Of a stretch of 64,000 nucleotides of DNA, positions 34,113 through 46,683 are shown piece after piece. The stretch is from NCBI GenBank assembly GCA_024345305.1, contig BRON01000001.1:1798001-1862000 (forward strand). Direction: 5' to 3'. The DNA comes from Mrakia gelida. Lineage: Eukaryota > Basidiomycota > Tremellomycetes > Cystofilobasidiales > Mrakiaceae. A program made the translations under genes and the position numbers. The notes under the pieces are model-generated. The model was not told the DNA's origin. It worked only from the letters and a program-made list of their open reading frames with translations, and searched no databases. The first letter of the stretch is position 1, and the number at the start of each line of letters is the position of its first letter.

Positions 34113-36375
34113 GGTCGAGGAGCGAGGGGATGGTAGGGAGAGGTAGGCGGGTGGAGAAGAGAAGAGAAAGAGGGAAGAAGGGGGATGGGGGTTAGGAAGC
34201 AAACGAGAGGGAAGAGACAGACCGAAAGATCGACTTCGGTTCAAACTTCCCTGCCTTGGGCTCGTTCATTCTCCTCCCAGCAGGGAGGTCTCGGGGACTT
34301 CGTCGATCCCCCCACCGGTAAGGAAGCTAATCGATCCCCTAGCTCGATGACTTTTCGCGCAGGGCGCGATTGGAACGCGATTGGAGAGACGAGATCAGAT
34401 CCTCTCGCTTTCACCTCAGACTTGTTCCTCCGAAGACCGAGCTACCAGCAAGCAGCCCTCATCTACCACATCCGGAGCTTGTACAAAGACTGACATCCGG
34501 AGCTTGTACAAAGACTGACAAAACTCAGAGCCCTCTAAAGAAGCTTTCGTTTTGCCGGAGAAAAGGAGGAAGAAGTAGGGTGTGTGCTGCACGCGAGAAA
34601 ACGAGGTCTCTCCCTCAAAAATGTCTCGAGAAGATGGAGTTTTTCTTGATCACTCCGGTATCACGGCGAGATGCCGTTTTCCTCTCTTCTCCCACCACCG
34701 AGCGCAAGTACCACATCGTCGGCATCCTCGCGAGACACGCTGAAACCGATCAGGTCTCGGAGGACATCCTTCTTTTCACCACTCCTCCTCCTCCTCAAAG
34801 TAGTGATACCTTTTTGTCTCTGAAGGATTCCTCCTCCTTGGTTCGACGGGGACTGAGGGCATGGGCTCGAATCGAGGAGAGGGAGCCGAACGAAGGAGCA
34901 ACCGAACAAGAACGAAAGAATGAAGCAGCTTTGAACGAACGAACGAAGCACAACCGAATGCGTTTGCTGCTTCGCTTCCTTCCTCCGTTCTTCGCTTCCG
35001 GCGACGTTCTGTCGAAGCTGATCTCGAACAGGAAAACATACAGCCACGACGGACGCCGCTGAACAGGTGGCGAGTCTGTTGGGCGACGGGAGGCGTCGAC
35101 GATTGCGCCCCCCTCCCACCCCCGTTCTTTACGCTTTCCCTGTTGGTTTTGGAACGAAATCAAGGGTGGCAGCGTTGCGAGAGCTCGCTTTAGTCTGCTT
35201 TGTCTCGGGGGCTAGATTGCCTACGTAGCGAAATCAACCGAACGAGAGAGAGCGAGCGAGAAAGAAATTTGGGTCCCGAACGCCGGTGGGACAGCGCGAA
35301 GGGGTTCCCCAGCGAGGAGAGGAGTCAGGACTGGGAGCCAAGAACGACTAAGTGTGTTGTCGCAAGATGCTAGTCTAGGCCACTTTTTTTTGCTTCTCGA
35401 CGAACGGCAGAAAGCAGCAGAGCGAGCATGGAGGGAGGGAGAGCGAGCAAGGTCTTTGGCTTCGCCTCCATTCCTGACTGACTCCGCTGGGATATGCCGA
35501 GCTCGACTGCCATGCAAGAAGTGAGACGTCCGAGACTACCGACGCTGCCTTTTCAGCGCTCAACGGCGAGACACCGAGGTCGAGCGGGGAAGGGGAGGGA
35601 CGCGTCGTCGTCGCGAAGCTCGGATCAAACTCCTCGCTTTCCGTTCCGTTCCTCTCCTCATATGTAGGCTGTCTCATCTTATCCCGCTACTTACTCACAG
35701 TCGCTTTTAGTTCTTCTGTCCATCGCGGTCCTTCTGCCTCTCCTTGAGGAGGACAACGCACTCGTTCGCTTGTCGAACGCGTCTTCACTCTTTCGCTTCG
35801 CTTCCTCTCGCTCTCCTCAGCCCTTCTTCCTCCATCTCTCTCTCTCGTCAGCCCGAAGCGAGAGTTAAAACAAAATGCGGTATCATAAATCTAGTTCTCC
35901 ATCGTCAACTCTCCCTCTTCTCGAACCCGCAAAAGAGCAAAGCAGAACGAACGAACAGAACGCACGCACGTCGCAGGGCTGCTGAAAGACTGAGAGGACT
36001 GAGAAGACGAACTGAGAGGGAGGTATACACGCGAACGCAAAAAAGGGAGGGTGAGTGTATAGGGTGTAGGTGCGGGTGAAATTAACGTACTACGTGTGAA
36101 GCGAAACGAATCCAAAGAGAAGCAAACCGAAGCGAGACTGAAGCAAAACGAACGAAGATGGGCGAACGACGAGGTACTGGTAGAGTAGAAGATGTGGTTG
36201 AAAAGGGTGGAGATGGACGGGATGGTTGGGGGAGATATGTGCGAAGCAAAGGCAGAAAAAAAAACGAGAGAGAGTACCACCCAAAAGGAAAGCGAGAGAG
36301 AGGAAGGTACAAAACGACGAGGACGACGAGCACGAGCAGCAGCGAAGGACGGGGATCGGGGGGTGGGTTGGGGTT
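34113..36375. other. Gene-poor 2.3 kb gap upstream of the second Zn2Cys6 gene
   Basis: The largest gap in the window. It should contain the promoter of the Zn2Cys6 gene and the 3' end of the G-alpha gene. No domain-bearing frame or consistent exon chain was found on either strand. It holds a perfect 25-bp tandem duplication (34469-34518). A non-coding RNA or untranslated exons are possible but not shown. Confidence 0.45.
34469..34518. repeat. Perfect tandem duplication of a 25-bp unit
   Basis: The unit beginning CATCCGGAGCTTGTACAAAG occurs at 34469-34493 and again at 34494-34518 without a mismatch, in the gap upstream of the Zn2Cys6 gene. Confidence 0.97.
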
Positions 36376-38809
36376 TTAGATGAACCCAGTTTCTCGGAGG
36401 TTGATTTTGAGTATCATGTCCTGATGAGCGTCGAGGAGAAGAGAAAGGAGGAGAGAAGAGGTCAGCGAGCCGAAACGAGAGTGAGAGGAAGGTCGAGAGA
36501 GAGAGAGAGAGAGAGAGAGAGCAACTCACGTTCACAGCCGAAAGCACGAACTTCATCGAGGTTGTGTCGACTGCTGAGGTTTGATGGACGTCTGATGAAG
36601 GTGAAGAAGGAAGGAGAAGGTGAAGGGGGTGGGAGGTCAGTGAGAGAAAGACGAGACGACGGCAAGGGAGGGCAAGAGTTGGGTGGAGGTCGGAACTGAC
36701 AGATCTCCTTCGTCGAACTCTGATTCAGTCGCATAAACTGATCCGAGAGAAAGTGCACGGCCGAGGTGTAGTCGTTTCCTCCGTGGCTGGAGAAAGAAGC
36801 AGCGAGCGAAGTCAGGACGCGACGTCGAGGTTCGTGGACGACGCGTGCGAGAGAAGTCGACTCACTAGTCAGGGAAGTATTTGCTGAGAGGAGCGGTCTT
36901 GAGCTTGAGCTGGAACAGATCGATTTTGTTGAGGAAGAGGATCTGGTGGAAAGGAAGGTGGTGGTTGGAAGTCAGCTCGAGGTTCGAATCGTGCGAGAGG
37001 GGAGGGGAGGGAGAGGTCGAGGGAACGAACGATGGAAGTCTTGAGGAACCAGCGCGAGTTGGAGATGGATTCGAAGAGGATCAAAGCTTCCTCTAGACGG
37101 TTCTGGGACGCGTCTTCCCTTAGCCGTTGGTCGTACTCCGAGATAGCGACGAGGAAGAGGACTGCTGTGACGTCCTCGAAGCAATGGATCCTGATGAGAA
37201 GAAGAGAGCGGGAAGGAGAGTTGGTGAGCTTCTGGGGCGTAGAAGTGTCGAGTTCGAAGGGAAAGGGACGGATTGCTGGAGCGGTGGTCGTGTTCGAGCT
37301 CGAAGGGAAGGGAGAGGGAAGGAAGTTGAGAGCTCACCACTTCTTCCTCTCCGACCTTTGACCTCCGACGTCGTAGATCTTGTACGTAAGCTCTCCAATC
37401 TTAAAGGCAGTCTCCGTGATACCCGTAGACTTCACTCGAGATCTCTGTTTGTAGTTGAAACGAACATAAAAGCGAAGGCGAAAAGGTCGATCAGCATCAA
37501 AGGGAAACGAGCGAACTCCAAAAGCGAACGAGACCGCGAAGGCGAGTCGAAGCTCTGCAAGGGGCGAGACATGAGAGAGAGACGTACCAGAATATCCTGG
37601 TCTGTAGGCTCGTAGTGATCCGACATGATGGTCTCGCAGAGATCAAAGTAGTAGGCTGCCGAGTCGTTGAGCTGGAACCTCGCTCGCTGCTCATACGCGT
37701 CTCGGACTCCCTGATCCTGCCAGAGGGAGATGATGGCTTGACCGAGGTTCGGAGGGAGGGTGGGCGAAGAGATTTGGGTGGGAGCGTCGAGGATGATCTC
37801 CATGTAATGGTAGTTCTGAGTCCGCGACGCGAGAGGGATGTGTAGGATTTCCATGGAGTCGAGGAGGACCCTGTTGTCATTTGACGAGGAGGCCGAGCGA
37901 TTGTTATTTGAGTGGGATGGCGAGCGAGGAGAGAGAACCGAAAGAGGCGAAGGCGAGGAAGAGAGCGACGATGGAAAGGTGTTTGGTTTCGATTGAGGTG
38001 GGACGTGAGACCGGGAGGGAAGAGGCCGAGGGAAGAAGCGTTTGGAAGGAACAGAAAGAAATGAAGAGGGTCGGGGTCAGGTCACCGTCTTTTTGGCAAG
38101 AGCCAAGGCGAAGATGAGAAGAGAGAGGGCGCGAGAGCGAGGAGGAGGGGGAGGAGGAAGAGGGGAGGGAAGGAAAGGTCGCGCGCGCGGGGAGGAGGCC
38201 GGGAAGGGAGGACGACGAACCTCATAGACTGGACCAAGTTGGAGTAGATGATCTCCCTGTAGGCTGTTCGCTCTCCGTGCTTGTAGCTCCTGTGAAGGAG
38301 AGGGGCGAGCTAGGGTCAGAACGAGCTTGGAAACGAGGAAAGGAGAAGAGGGAAGGGGTAGCCCGCACCCTTGGTTTATCAACCTGAACTGCTTGAGGAC
38401 CGTCGACTTTCCACTCTCTCCGGCTGTATAGAAAGAGAAAACGAGTGATCAGAAGAGTGCGTAGGAAGGCTGAGAAGGCTGAGGAGGATCTCACCTCCGA
38501 GCAGAAGCATCTGGGAAGGGCAAAAGAGCCGAGTCGTCAGCCAAAGAAAGACGAAGGAGGGAGGGAGCAACGAGGGACGACGTTCTCTTAGCGAGCTTCG
38601 TCTGTTGCTCACCTTTACTTCCTTTCCAGCATCTATACGATCCTTCTTAAGCTGGAGTTCGATCTCTTTATTACCTGGATGATTTACAATACGGAGCGGG
38701 GGGGGAAGCGAAAGTCAGGCAGAGCATGAAAAGGAAGGAGAGGAGGGCGAAGCTGAAACTCACGAGCGTCCCCTTCAGGGTCGCCTATCGACGAGGAACC
38801 GCATCCCAT
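36376..38809 (-). CDS. Heterotrimeric G-protein alpha subunit
   Basis: A membrane-associated GTPase relaying receptor signals. The start MGCGSSS offers Gly2 for myristoylation and Cys3 for palmitoylation. GTP-binding boxes are complete: P-loop [17 protein letters not shown], switch [13 protein letters not shown], switch [15 protein letters not shown], the [10 protein letters not shown] box (NKxD), and the guanine-contacting loop, here [13 protein letters not shown] instead of the usual TCAT. The helical domain ([15 protein letters not shown]..., [17 protein letters not shown]) is present. The C-terminus, which selects receptors, reads INLRETGFI and has no Cys at position -4, so it is not of the G-alpha-i type. 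About ten exons; a GA microsatellite sits in the last intron. Which fungal class (Gpa1-4) it belongs to is not clear from sequence alone. It is divergent from the CSC1-type channel gene. Confidence 0.94.
36495..36521. repeat. (GA)n microsatellite, 27 nt, inside last G-alpha intron
   Basis: Uninterrupted GA run a few bases inside the donor end of the last intron of the G-alpha gene (CT run on the gene's strand). Confidence 0.95.
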
Positions 38810-39486
38810 GAGCGCGAGGGGAAGGAAGGAGGAAGGTGGGCGGGTGAAGGAGAAGGAAGGAGTAAAGAAGAAGAAGAGAAGGGAAGATGGGATGGGGTTT
38901 GTCGTGGTTGGGAGGTGAGAGAAAGGAGAAGGGGGAGGTCGAGCGAGGTCCAGCTCGAATTGAGGACGGCCCTCCTTTGTTTGAACAGGAAGGAGAGAGT
39001 GCGAGCAGAAGGTGATCTCGCTGTCTCGCATAAAAAAATGCACAGCCCAGGCCCAGGGGTGAAGCTTAAAAAAAATTGCACCCTTTCTCCCTTCGCGTCT
39101 TCCAGCAGAGAGCCAGAAAGAGATGAAAAATCTCCCTCCCTTCGTTTTCCTCAAAATGGAAGCTCAACTCGGTGGTTTTGTGCTTGTCCATCTTTCGAGG
39201 GGCCGCGTCGCAAGGAAGCAAAAAAAAAAACAGAGAGATGGCGAGCCGAGGAAGATTTTCTTGCTATTGACATAGTCAGAGAGAGCTTGAGGAAGACAAA
39301 GATCTATAAGGGAGAGGCGACCTAGTAGCGGAAGTGGTTTCGGCGCTTCGCTCGATGACGCCGGCGCCTCTCGAGCTTAAATTTCTTCTTCCCTTCTGTC
39401 CCGCTAACCCTCACCTGTTTCTTCCCGCAAGTCCCTCAACAGGGCAGCTTCCTCTCCTCCATCAACCCTTCAATCAACTCTTGACC
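38810..39486. other. Divergent promoter region, G-alpha / CSC1-type channel
   Basis: 677 bp between divergent start codons. It has several short A runs (for example near 39068 and 39222) and TATAAGG at about 39306. No gene supported. Confidence 0.5.
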
Positions 39487-42400
39487 ATGTCAGCGTGAGT
39501 GTCCTTGTCTCGCACAAGACAGCTCCCATCGGCTCGCTCGTTCGCGTTCAAAGTTTGTGTGTTGCTCTTCACTGATCCGCCTCCCTTCCCTCCCTTTTAC
39601 TCCCTTCCCTTCTTCCTTCTTTTCCCTCTATCATATTGACTCGACTCCTCTCAGCAACGCCGACGATGCTACGAGCGCTTCTACGTCTTCGTTCGTGACT
39701 GCTTTGGTGCTGAACGTGGCCATAGCAGGAGTCGAAATCGTCGCCTTCACCTTGATCAGGAGATCGTTCAAGACTATCTACGAGCCTAGAACCTTCATCC
39801 CTCAAGAGGAAAAGTGAGTACATCCGCTTCTTCCGCTTCTTCTCGTCTTTCTCTTTCTCAGCTTGGTCAAGTAGGAGGGAAGGGAGTGAGGTGAGCTAGG
39901 AAGGAAGGAAGGGAGGGGAGGAGGGAGAGAGAAGGTCGGAGCACACCCCTCCTTCTCCCCTCGATGCCTTCTTTTCATTTCGTTCCAGACCGATCAACAA
40001 ACGAGATCGCTCAAAATTTCACAACCCAGCTACAGAGTCCTCCGCCTCAGCAGCATCCTCACCGAGTTTGGAGCTTGGAAATCCACCAGAAGGTCTTATC
40101 GCGAGGGCTGAAAAGGGGAGGAGGGTCCAGGCTGGGTCTCTCGAGACTGCGAGACTTTCAATCTCTCCTCGTCATGAACCAGCTTCCGACGGCGCTCAGA
40201 CCCCCCTTGAACCTCCGCCCTCATCTATACACCACTCTTCTGATGAATATCGATCGTCTCCCATATTCATCTTCGTCTTTTTTCGCTTCTTGGGCGCTGA
40301 CTTTGCTTTTCTTCTCCCTTGCCCTTCGTCTCGTTGCTCCTCCTTCCCCAGACTCCGATCCCCTCCTCTCTCCTCCAAACTCCTCGGATGGCCTCTCGCT
40401 CTCTACCGCTCCGACCCCGAGGAAGTCCTTCACAAGAACGGAGCCGACGCCTACGTCTTCCTTCGGTACCTCAGGATGATGATCAAGATCCTCCTCCCCA
40501 TCTGGTTCATCTCCTGGGTCATCCTCCTCCCCGTCGACTCTGCTGGAACGGGAGTCGCTGGAAAGGACGGTCTCGACAAGTTCACGTTCGGAAACATCAG
40601 TGCTGGGAGTCAACAGAGGTTGGGTGCTCATCTCGTTGTTGCCTGGTTGGCTACCTGTGAGTCTAGAGAGCTCAGTTCGAAGAGGGAGAGGGAGGATGCG
40701 AGTTCTGTCGTTCGAGACGCGATTAGCTGATGCTTTGCCGTTCTTCCCTCCTGATTTCTTTCAGTCTGGATCTGCTGGAACCTCAAGACTGAGATGAAGG
40801 CTTGGGTCACCATCCGACAACGATACCTCGTCTCGGAGGAGCACTCGGCTCTGCCTCAAGCTCGAACCGTTCTCATCACCGGAGTGCCCAAGAAGTGTGA
40901 GCTCGACGTTTCCCCTTCGAGACTCGACCGATTTCGTGCAGCACGAAGCTGACCAGTCTATCATTTTCCTCTCTAGACCTCGACGAGGTCAAGCTCACTC
41001 AACTCTTCGCTCACCTTCCTGGAGGAGTTAAGCACGTCTGGCTCAACCGGTTCGTTCGCGACCTTTCCCTCCCTCGTCCACTTCGACTTTCAACTCGAAG
41101 ACGTCGAACTGACCCTTCCCACTTGTTCTTTCGCCTCCACAGAGACCTCAAGGAGATGCCCGACCTCTTCAACGACCGACTCAAGGCTACCAAGAAGCTC
41201 GAATCCGCTACCACGACTCTCATCAAGACCGCCGCGAAGCTCAAGCTCAAGGACGAGAAGGCTTCCAAGAAGAAGAACGGAGCTCCTCTCGACGACAAGT
41301 GGACCCTCTCAAACCAGACCGAATCGGATCAGACTCTCGCCGAACGACTCGTCCCCGCCAACAAACGTCCCCAGCACCGAAACCCTCAGTTCAAGTGGCT
41401 CCCCTTCGCTCTTCCCTTCTTCGGAGCCAAGGTCGACACCATCGAATGGTGCAAGGACGAGGTCAACAAGCACTCCGAGGCTCTCGAATCCGCTCGAGCT
41501 CAGCTTCGATCCGACATCGACTTGCCTGGAATCGGAGACGACGAGGTCTACAAGCCCTTGAACTCGGCGTTCCTCCTCTTCAACCAGCAGATCGCCGCTC
41601 ACCTCGCCGTCCAGAGTCTCGTCCACAACGAGCCTTACACGATGAACGGGAGGTACATGGAGATGGCCCCTAAGGACGTGATCTGGTCCAACTTGGGAAT
41701 GAACCCGTGAGTCTTTCGTCTTTCAACGTCGAGCTCGAGATTGATTCGAGACGCGTTCGCTGACCTTGATCTCCTTCCTCTCCCTCTCAGCTACGAGGCT
41801 CAGGTCCGACGATTCGCCTCTTACGCTATCACCGCTGGTCTCATCATCCTCTGGGCCTTCCCTGGTACGTCGATCCTTGCTCGCTTCATCCCTTTCGTTC
41901 ATCCTCCCGTCACTGACTCTCACCTCCTCGCGTCTTCGAATTTCAGTCGCTTTCGTCGGTCTCCTCTCCAACGTCACCTCGCTCTGCGTCCAGTTCAGTT
42001 GGCTCGCATGGCTCTGCAAGCTTCCTTCCGTCGTTCAGGGTATCATCCAGGGAGTGCTTCCTCCCGTCTTGCTCGCTGTCCTCTTCATGCTCTTGCCTGT
42101 CATTCTGCGACGTGAGTCCTGCCTTCCCTCTCCTCGTCCTTCGATATCCTCGGGCTGACTTCTTTCTCCTCTCTCAGTCCTCGCCAAGTTCGAAGGTATC
42201 CCTAGGAAGACCGGTGTCGAGTTGAGCTTGATGACCAGGTTCTTCATCTTCCTCGCGGTCGTGAGTCGACTTCCCACTTTCGCTCTCCCCGAAGCTCACC
42301 TCGTACTAACGACGCGTTCTTTTCAACCTTCCTTCTCCTCAGCACGGTTTCCTCATCACTACCCTCGCCTCAGGAATCATCGCCGCCATCCCTGCCATCC

Positions 42401-44001
42401 TCAAGGATCCCTCGTCCATCGCCACCATCCTCGCCTCGAACCTTCCCAAGGCCTCGACGTTCTTCCTCACCTACATCACTCTCCAAGGTGAGACTCCTTC
42501 CTCGTCCCTTCCTGACTCTCTTCTCCTTATCGCTGACCCTCCTTCGACTCTTGTTCGCGCTCAAAAGGTATCGCTGGATCGGCTGGAAACTTCGTTCAAT
42601 ACGTCCCTCTCGCCATCTACTACGTCAAGCTCTTCCTCCTCGGAAGCACCCCGAGGAGCGTCTACAACATCAAGTTCACGATGAGGCAGGTTTCGTGGGG
42701 TACCGTCTTCCCTAACGCTTCGCTCTTGACGATCATCAGTGAGTCCACTCGTCCCTGTCTCGAGCTGCCTTCGTTTCGAACTGACGCGTCCTCCTTCCCT
42801 CCCTCCTCCTCAGCTCTCGGATACTGCGTCATCTCTCCCATCATCAACGGACTCGCATGCTTCTCGTTCTTCCTGCTCTACGCCTCGTGGAAATGTGAGT
42901 CGATCTTTCTCTAGTTCGTCGCGTCGAATCTCGCCGCTGACTTTCCTCTCCCTTCGCCAGACCTCTTCACCTGGGTCTACGATCAGGACCGAGCTTTCGA
43001 TACCGGAGGACTCTTCTTCCCCAAGGCCGTCACCCACGTTTTCGTCGGAATGTACATCGGAGAGGTCTGCCTTTGCGCTCTCTTCTTCCTCGCTCGAGAC
43101 GAAAACGGATCCGCCTCCTCCATCGCTCAGGGAGCTTTGATGGTCGTTCTCATCGTCTTCACTGTACGTCTCACACCCAACGCCACCGTCTCCTTCCCCG
43201 AGCTTCCCTCGCTGACCCTCTTTCCCTCCCTCCTCGCTTGTTCGTTCGTTCAGCTCGGCTTCCAACTCACCCTCAACGACTCGTACGGTCCCCTCTCCAC
43301 CGCTCTCCCTCTCACGCTCGCTCACAAGTCCTACGGCATGCCTCACGAGTCCGGCCACGGAGGATCCGTCATCGGAGACGACGAGCAGGAACTCCTCATG
43401 GGTCGAACCTCCACTTCCAACAACGACAAGGAGCCTCTCAACGGAAAGAACGGGAGCAACAACCAACTCTCCCAGCAGCAGTCTCTCCCCGCCCCTATCT
43501 CTGGCTCAGGCTCCGACTCGTCCATGCCCGCCGTCGTCGAGAGGAAACCCGACGGGATGGAGATGCAGGACAACCCCGTTGGACAGCAGTGGTCGAGGTC
43601 GTCGGACGAGGCGAACGCCAACGACGAGGATCGAGTCAAGGTCAAGGATCACGGTGCGGGAGGAGTCGAGATGACTCCGAGCGCGAGCAGGGAGGAGAAG
43701 AGGTTGGCGGCGGCGTTCGCTCATCCTGCGACCAAGGATACCCAGCAGATCATTTGGGTGCCGAGGGATTCGCTGGGGTTGGGAGAGGAGGCGGTTAGGT
43801 TGATGAGGGAGAGGAAGATCGAGGCGACCGATAAGGACGCGACGGTTAATGAGAAGGTTCGTTCACTGCTTCTCTGCATCTCTTTATCTTGTTCTCGTTC
43901 GATGAGACTCTCACTGACCTTCGTTTCTTCGTTTCCCTCTCACGCAGGGCAAGGTCGACATCAGTGGACCTCCTCCCGACGAGGACTCGCTCGAGGTTTA
44001 G
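39487..44001 (+). CDS. CSC1/OSCA/TMEM63-family stress-gated cation channel
   Basis: A plasma-membrane, osmotically gated cation channel family. The short first exon MSA joins NADDATSASTSSFVTALVL, the first helix, then SFKTIYEPRTFIP. Family hallmarks follow: LLGWPLALYRSDPEEVLHKN, GADAYVFLRYLRMMIKILLP, RTVLITGVPKK, LFAHLPGGVKHVWLNRD, the long cytosolic loop (NKRPQHRNPQFKWLPFALPF, KVDTIEWCKDEVNKHSEALE), AFLLFNQQIAAHLAVQSLVH, MAPKDVIWSNLGMNP, then the channel helices (LPPVLLAVLFMLLPVILR, GYCVISPIINGLACFSFFLL, YVTK-like YLFTWVYDQDRAFDTGGLFF). The C-terminal tail is long and polar, ending GPPPDEDSLEV. The exon boundaries of the first cytosolic segment (about 39990-40345) are uncertain. Otherwise complete, about 15 exons. 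Confidence 0.93.
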
Positions 44002-44483
44002 ATTCGACTCTCTCCCATGTTCGCTCGCGCTCGCTCACTTCTCGTTTCTACCCTAGTTGGATCTATACACGTCCATCTCTCCTCTTTCTCGCTCTCGCGT
44101 TGTGTGTTTCCCCACTCTTGCTCTTAATCCATACTCTCCCTCGCTCTCGCACACGACTCGCGTCTCTGTCTCTCCCTCTTTCGAATCTGCTGCTGCTCGA
44201 CGTAGTTGTGTTAGTCTAGTCCGTAGCTTAGCTCGTATGATGCGCTCTCTCGATCTATTTTATGATTGCTTGTTCTGAGTTAAAGTATTAGGAGGAGGAG
44301 GTGGAGGTGGAGGAGCGAACAGGGAAGAAACGGAAAGCGCGTCGAGTTGAGGTCGGAAGTGGACTCCCAACCACCTCGCCATTTCTTCTCTTGCTCTTCT
44401 TCCTCCTTCGCCGACTCTTAGACACAAAGCCTTCTCAATCCCCTCCCTCCGTGAACTCGGAAAAAAAGGGCGAGGAGAGAAAC
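44002..44483. other. Intergenic, CSC1-type gene to PPxY membrane protein
   Basis: Pyrimidine-rich 3' region of the channel gene and promoter of the next gene. No gene seen. Confidence 0.45.
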
Positions 44484-46190
44484 ATGACGACCTGCGAGAC
44501 CCTCATCGATTGCGGGGAGGGAAGGAGGATCGAAAGCCTCGACTTCTCGGACGAACCTTTCCTTGGGTCGAAAGAACCCTTCAAACCCTCACCTCCTCTC
44601 CCATTCTTTCGCTCGATGTCGTATGTGTACCATACGGAGGACGTGCTCACTGCCACGGACAAGTACGGGCAGGTCGTCACCGACAGTTTTGGTGTGACAG
44701 AATGCTACGCGATCAATCCAGTGAGCTCCTTGCTTCCCTTCTCGCTAAGTGTTAGTCGCTGACGGTTCGCTTCTGATTCCATTCTCTGTAGAACAACGGT
44801 GGAGTGACTCATGTGTGAGTACCATGTAAGGGGGGTGGTAGAGGGAGAGGGAGGAAGGGAAGGAGAGCAGGCTTCTCGAGTTGAGCTCGATGACCTTTGT
44901 TCTCGTTTCCTGAGCTGAACCGTCTCGCTTCCTCCTCTTTTGCCCTTCTTTTCGGATCATCAGACCATGTCCAGTAGCAACGTGAGCTCGCTCCCTATCT
45001 TTCTTCTCGTTCGCTTGGACGAGTAGCAGCTCTGTGGAACGAGAGGCTGACCTTTCCGCCCTCCTCCTTCCCTCCGAACGTCAAAGCTCAAGCTCCTCCT
45101 CTCACTCGAATCAGAACAACAACAACGGAAAGTCAACGTGAGACCCTCCTACCTCATGGACTCACCTTCCCACTCTGATTCCCCTCTTCGTCGTTCTCCC
45201 AGACTTGTCCTCCCCGTTGCGCTGGGCTCAGTGCTGGGCTTCTTCGTCCTCCTCACCATCGTCCTCCTCGCCCTCTTCTTCCGCCGCCGTCGTCGTCGGA
45301 ACGAGGAAGCTCTGGAAGCGGAGAAGCTCGACCATCCAGCCTACAGCCTCACTCCCTTCGCTCCTCGCCAATCGATCCTGACCGACTCGGACGGTACGAG
45401 AGCGATTGAAGGAGGAGGTGGTCGAGAGGCTGCGACGACGACGACCACGACCGCTGGAAGACGACGATCCTTTCGCAGGGAGGACGAGCAGGGAGAGCGA
45501 ACGGAGGAAGAGGAGATGGGAAAGATGATGACGAGGGAGTTGGGTGGAGGAGAGGACGACGATGTTTTGACACGGAAGCTAGAGGGCTGGAAAGCGGTGG
45601 CTGTCGCGAGGGACGACCATACATCTGGTCAGAGTCAGTGGGGAACGAGAGGAGCAGCGAAGCAGAATCCCTTTGGAGACTCGAATGCTGTCTACAACTG
45701 TGAGTCGTCGCCTTTCGTCCCGTCCCCTTCCCCTCGAGCTCGAGCTCCAACTCACTCTGCTCCCTCCCACGACGCGTCTCTTCCTTCCTTCCCAGCAACC
45801 TCCTCCTCCTCAACCTCTCACTCCCACTACCCAACTCCCATCAACACCAACACCTCCTCTTCCTCCTCTCGGAACCAACATCACCATCAATCCTCCTCTT
45901 CACCTCAAAACAACTCCTCTCACCTCTACTCGTACAACTCGCCAACAAACCCCTTCGACTCCTCCTCCAACTCTCCTCGTCATCCCACTCCCACCACCTC
46001 CTCCCCTCAAACAGGCCTCGAAGGCTCAACCTCGCACCTACCACTGCTCGGCGGCGGTCCTGGACCCAGTCGGCAGCAGGAAGAAGACGCCGGGATCAGC
46101 CTGATGCGATCTGAAGGAGGAGGAGGAGCGAGGAGGACGAGCTCGGAGGCACCCTTGATCGCTCCTCCTGCCTACGAGTGGAGAGATTGA
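44484..46190 (+). CDS. Single-pass membrane protein with PPxY C-terminus, function unknown
   Basis: I do not recognise a family. Exons join as a short N-terminal part (SYVYHTEDVLTATDKYGQVV, VTECYAINPNNGGVTHVPCP), a Ser/Asn linker, one strong transmembrane helix (VLGFFVLLTIVLLALFF) stopped by six Arg, and a long polar cytosolic tail rich in Ser, Asn, His and Pro. The last residues are LIAPPAYEWRD, a PPxY motif of the kind bound by WW domains of Nedd4/Rsp5-type ubiquitin ligases. No signal peptide is seen, so the true start may lie on an unrecognised upstream exon; ATG 44484 is the first in-frame choice and 44617 (MSYVY) an alternative. The topology (short outside, long inside) resembles fungal wall-stress sensors, but no conserved Cys-rich domain supports that. 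Confidence 0.6.
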
Positions 46191-46683
46191 GGTGTGGAGA
46201 CTCATCTCTGGTATGACTGGATCTCGTAGTTTTTTTGTATGTCGTCGTCCTGTTGTCTGTCTGTGTGTTCTTGTAGCTCTCTCTGCTCGGTTCGATGTGC
46301 TTTCTCCTGACGTCGTCGTCGCTCGTGGTGAGTGGGCTTTGCTAGAGGGAACCGCCCTCTTCGACTGGGCCTGATGTTCAGTCGCGCGTTGCGAGCTATG
46401 TTCGAAGTCGAGAAGGGAAGGGTTCGCGGCCGAGAGCCGAGAGAGATCAGGGAGCTTTTCTGGCCGCGTTCGGTTCGGGAGAGGAAACACGCATGTAGAT
46501 CCGGAAGTTGACCAGAGAGGAGAACGAGAGAGACGTTAAGGTAAGATAGAGGGAAGAAAACGGGATCGATACAAGCGAGAGTAAACGATACAGACCCAAA
46601 AAGAGAGAGGGGAGAGGGGAGAAAGAAAAAGGAAAGTCCTCGACGCGAATCGAAGCTCAGTGAAGAGCAAGGACCCCACGTCG
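46191..46683. other. Convergent intergenic region
   Basis: Holds the 3' ends of the PPxY membrane protein gene and the HSF-domain gene. No gene recognised. Confidence 0.5.

Noticed and set aside
34370..35119. Overlapping open frames of 150-230 residues on both strands
   Set aside because: No recognisable domain and no splice support; open frames on both strands are expected in GC-rich low-complexity DNA.
36960..37000. tRNA B-box-like string GGTTCGAATC
   Set aside because: It lies in a G-alpha intron, with no A box and no cloverleaf arms around it.
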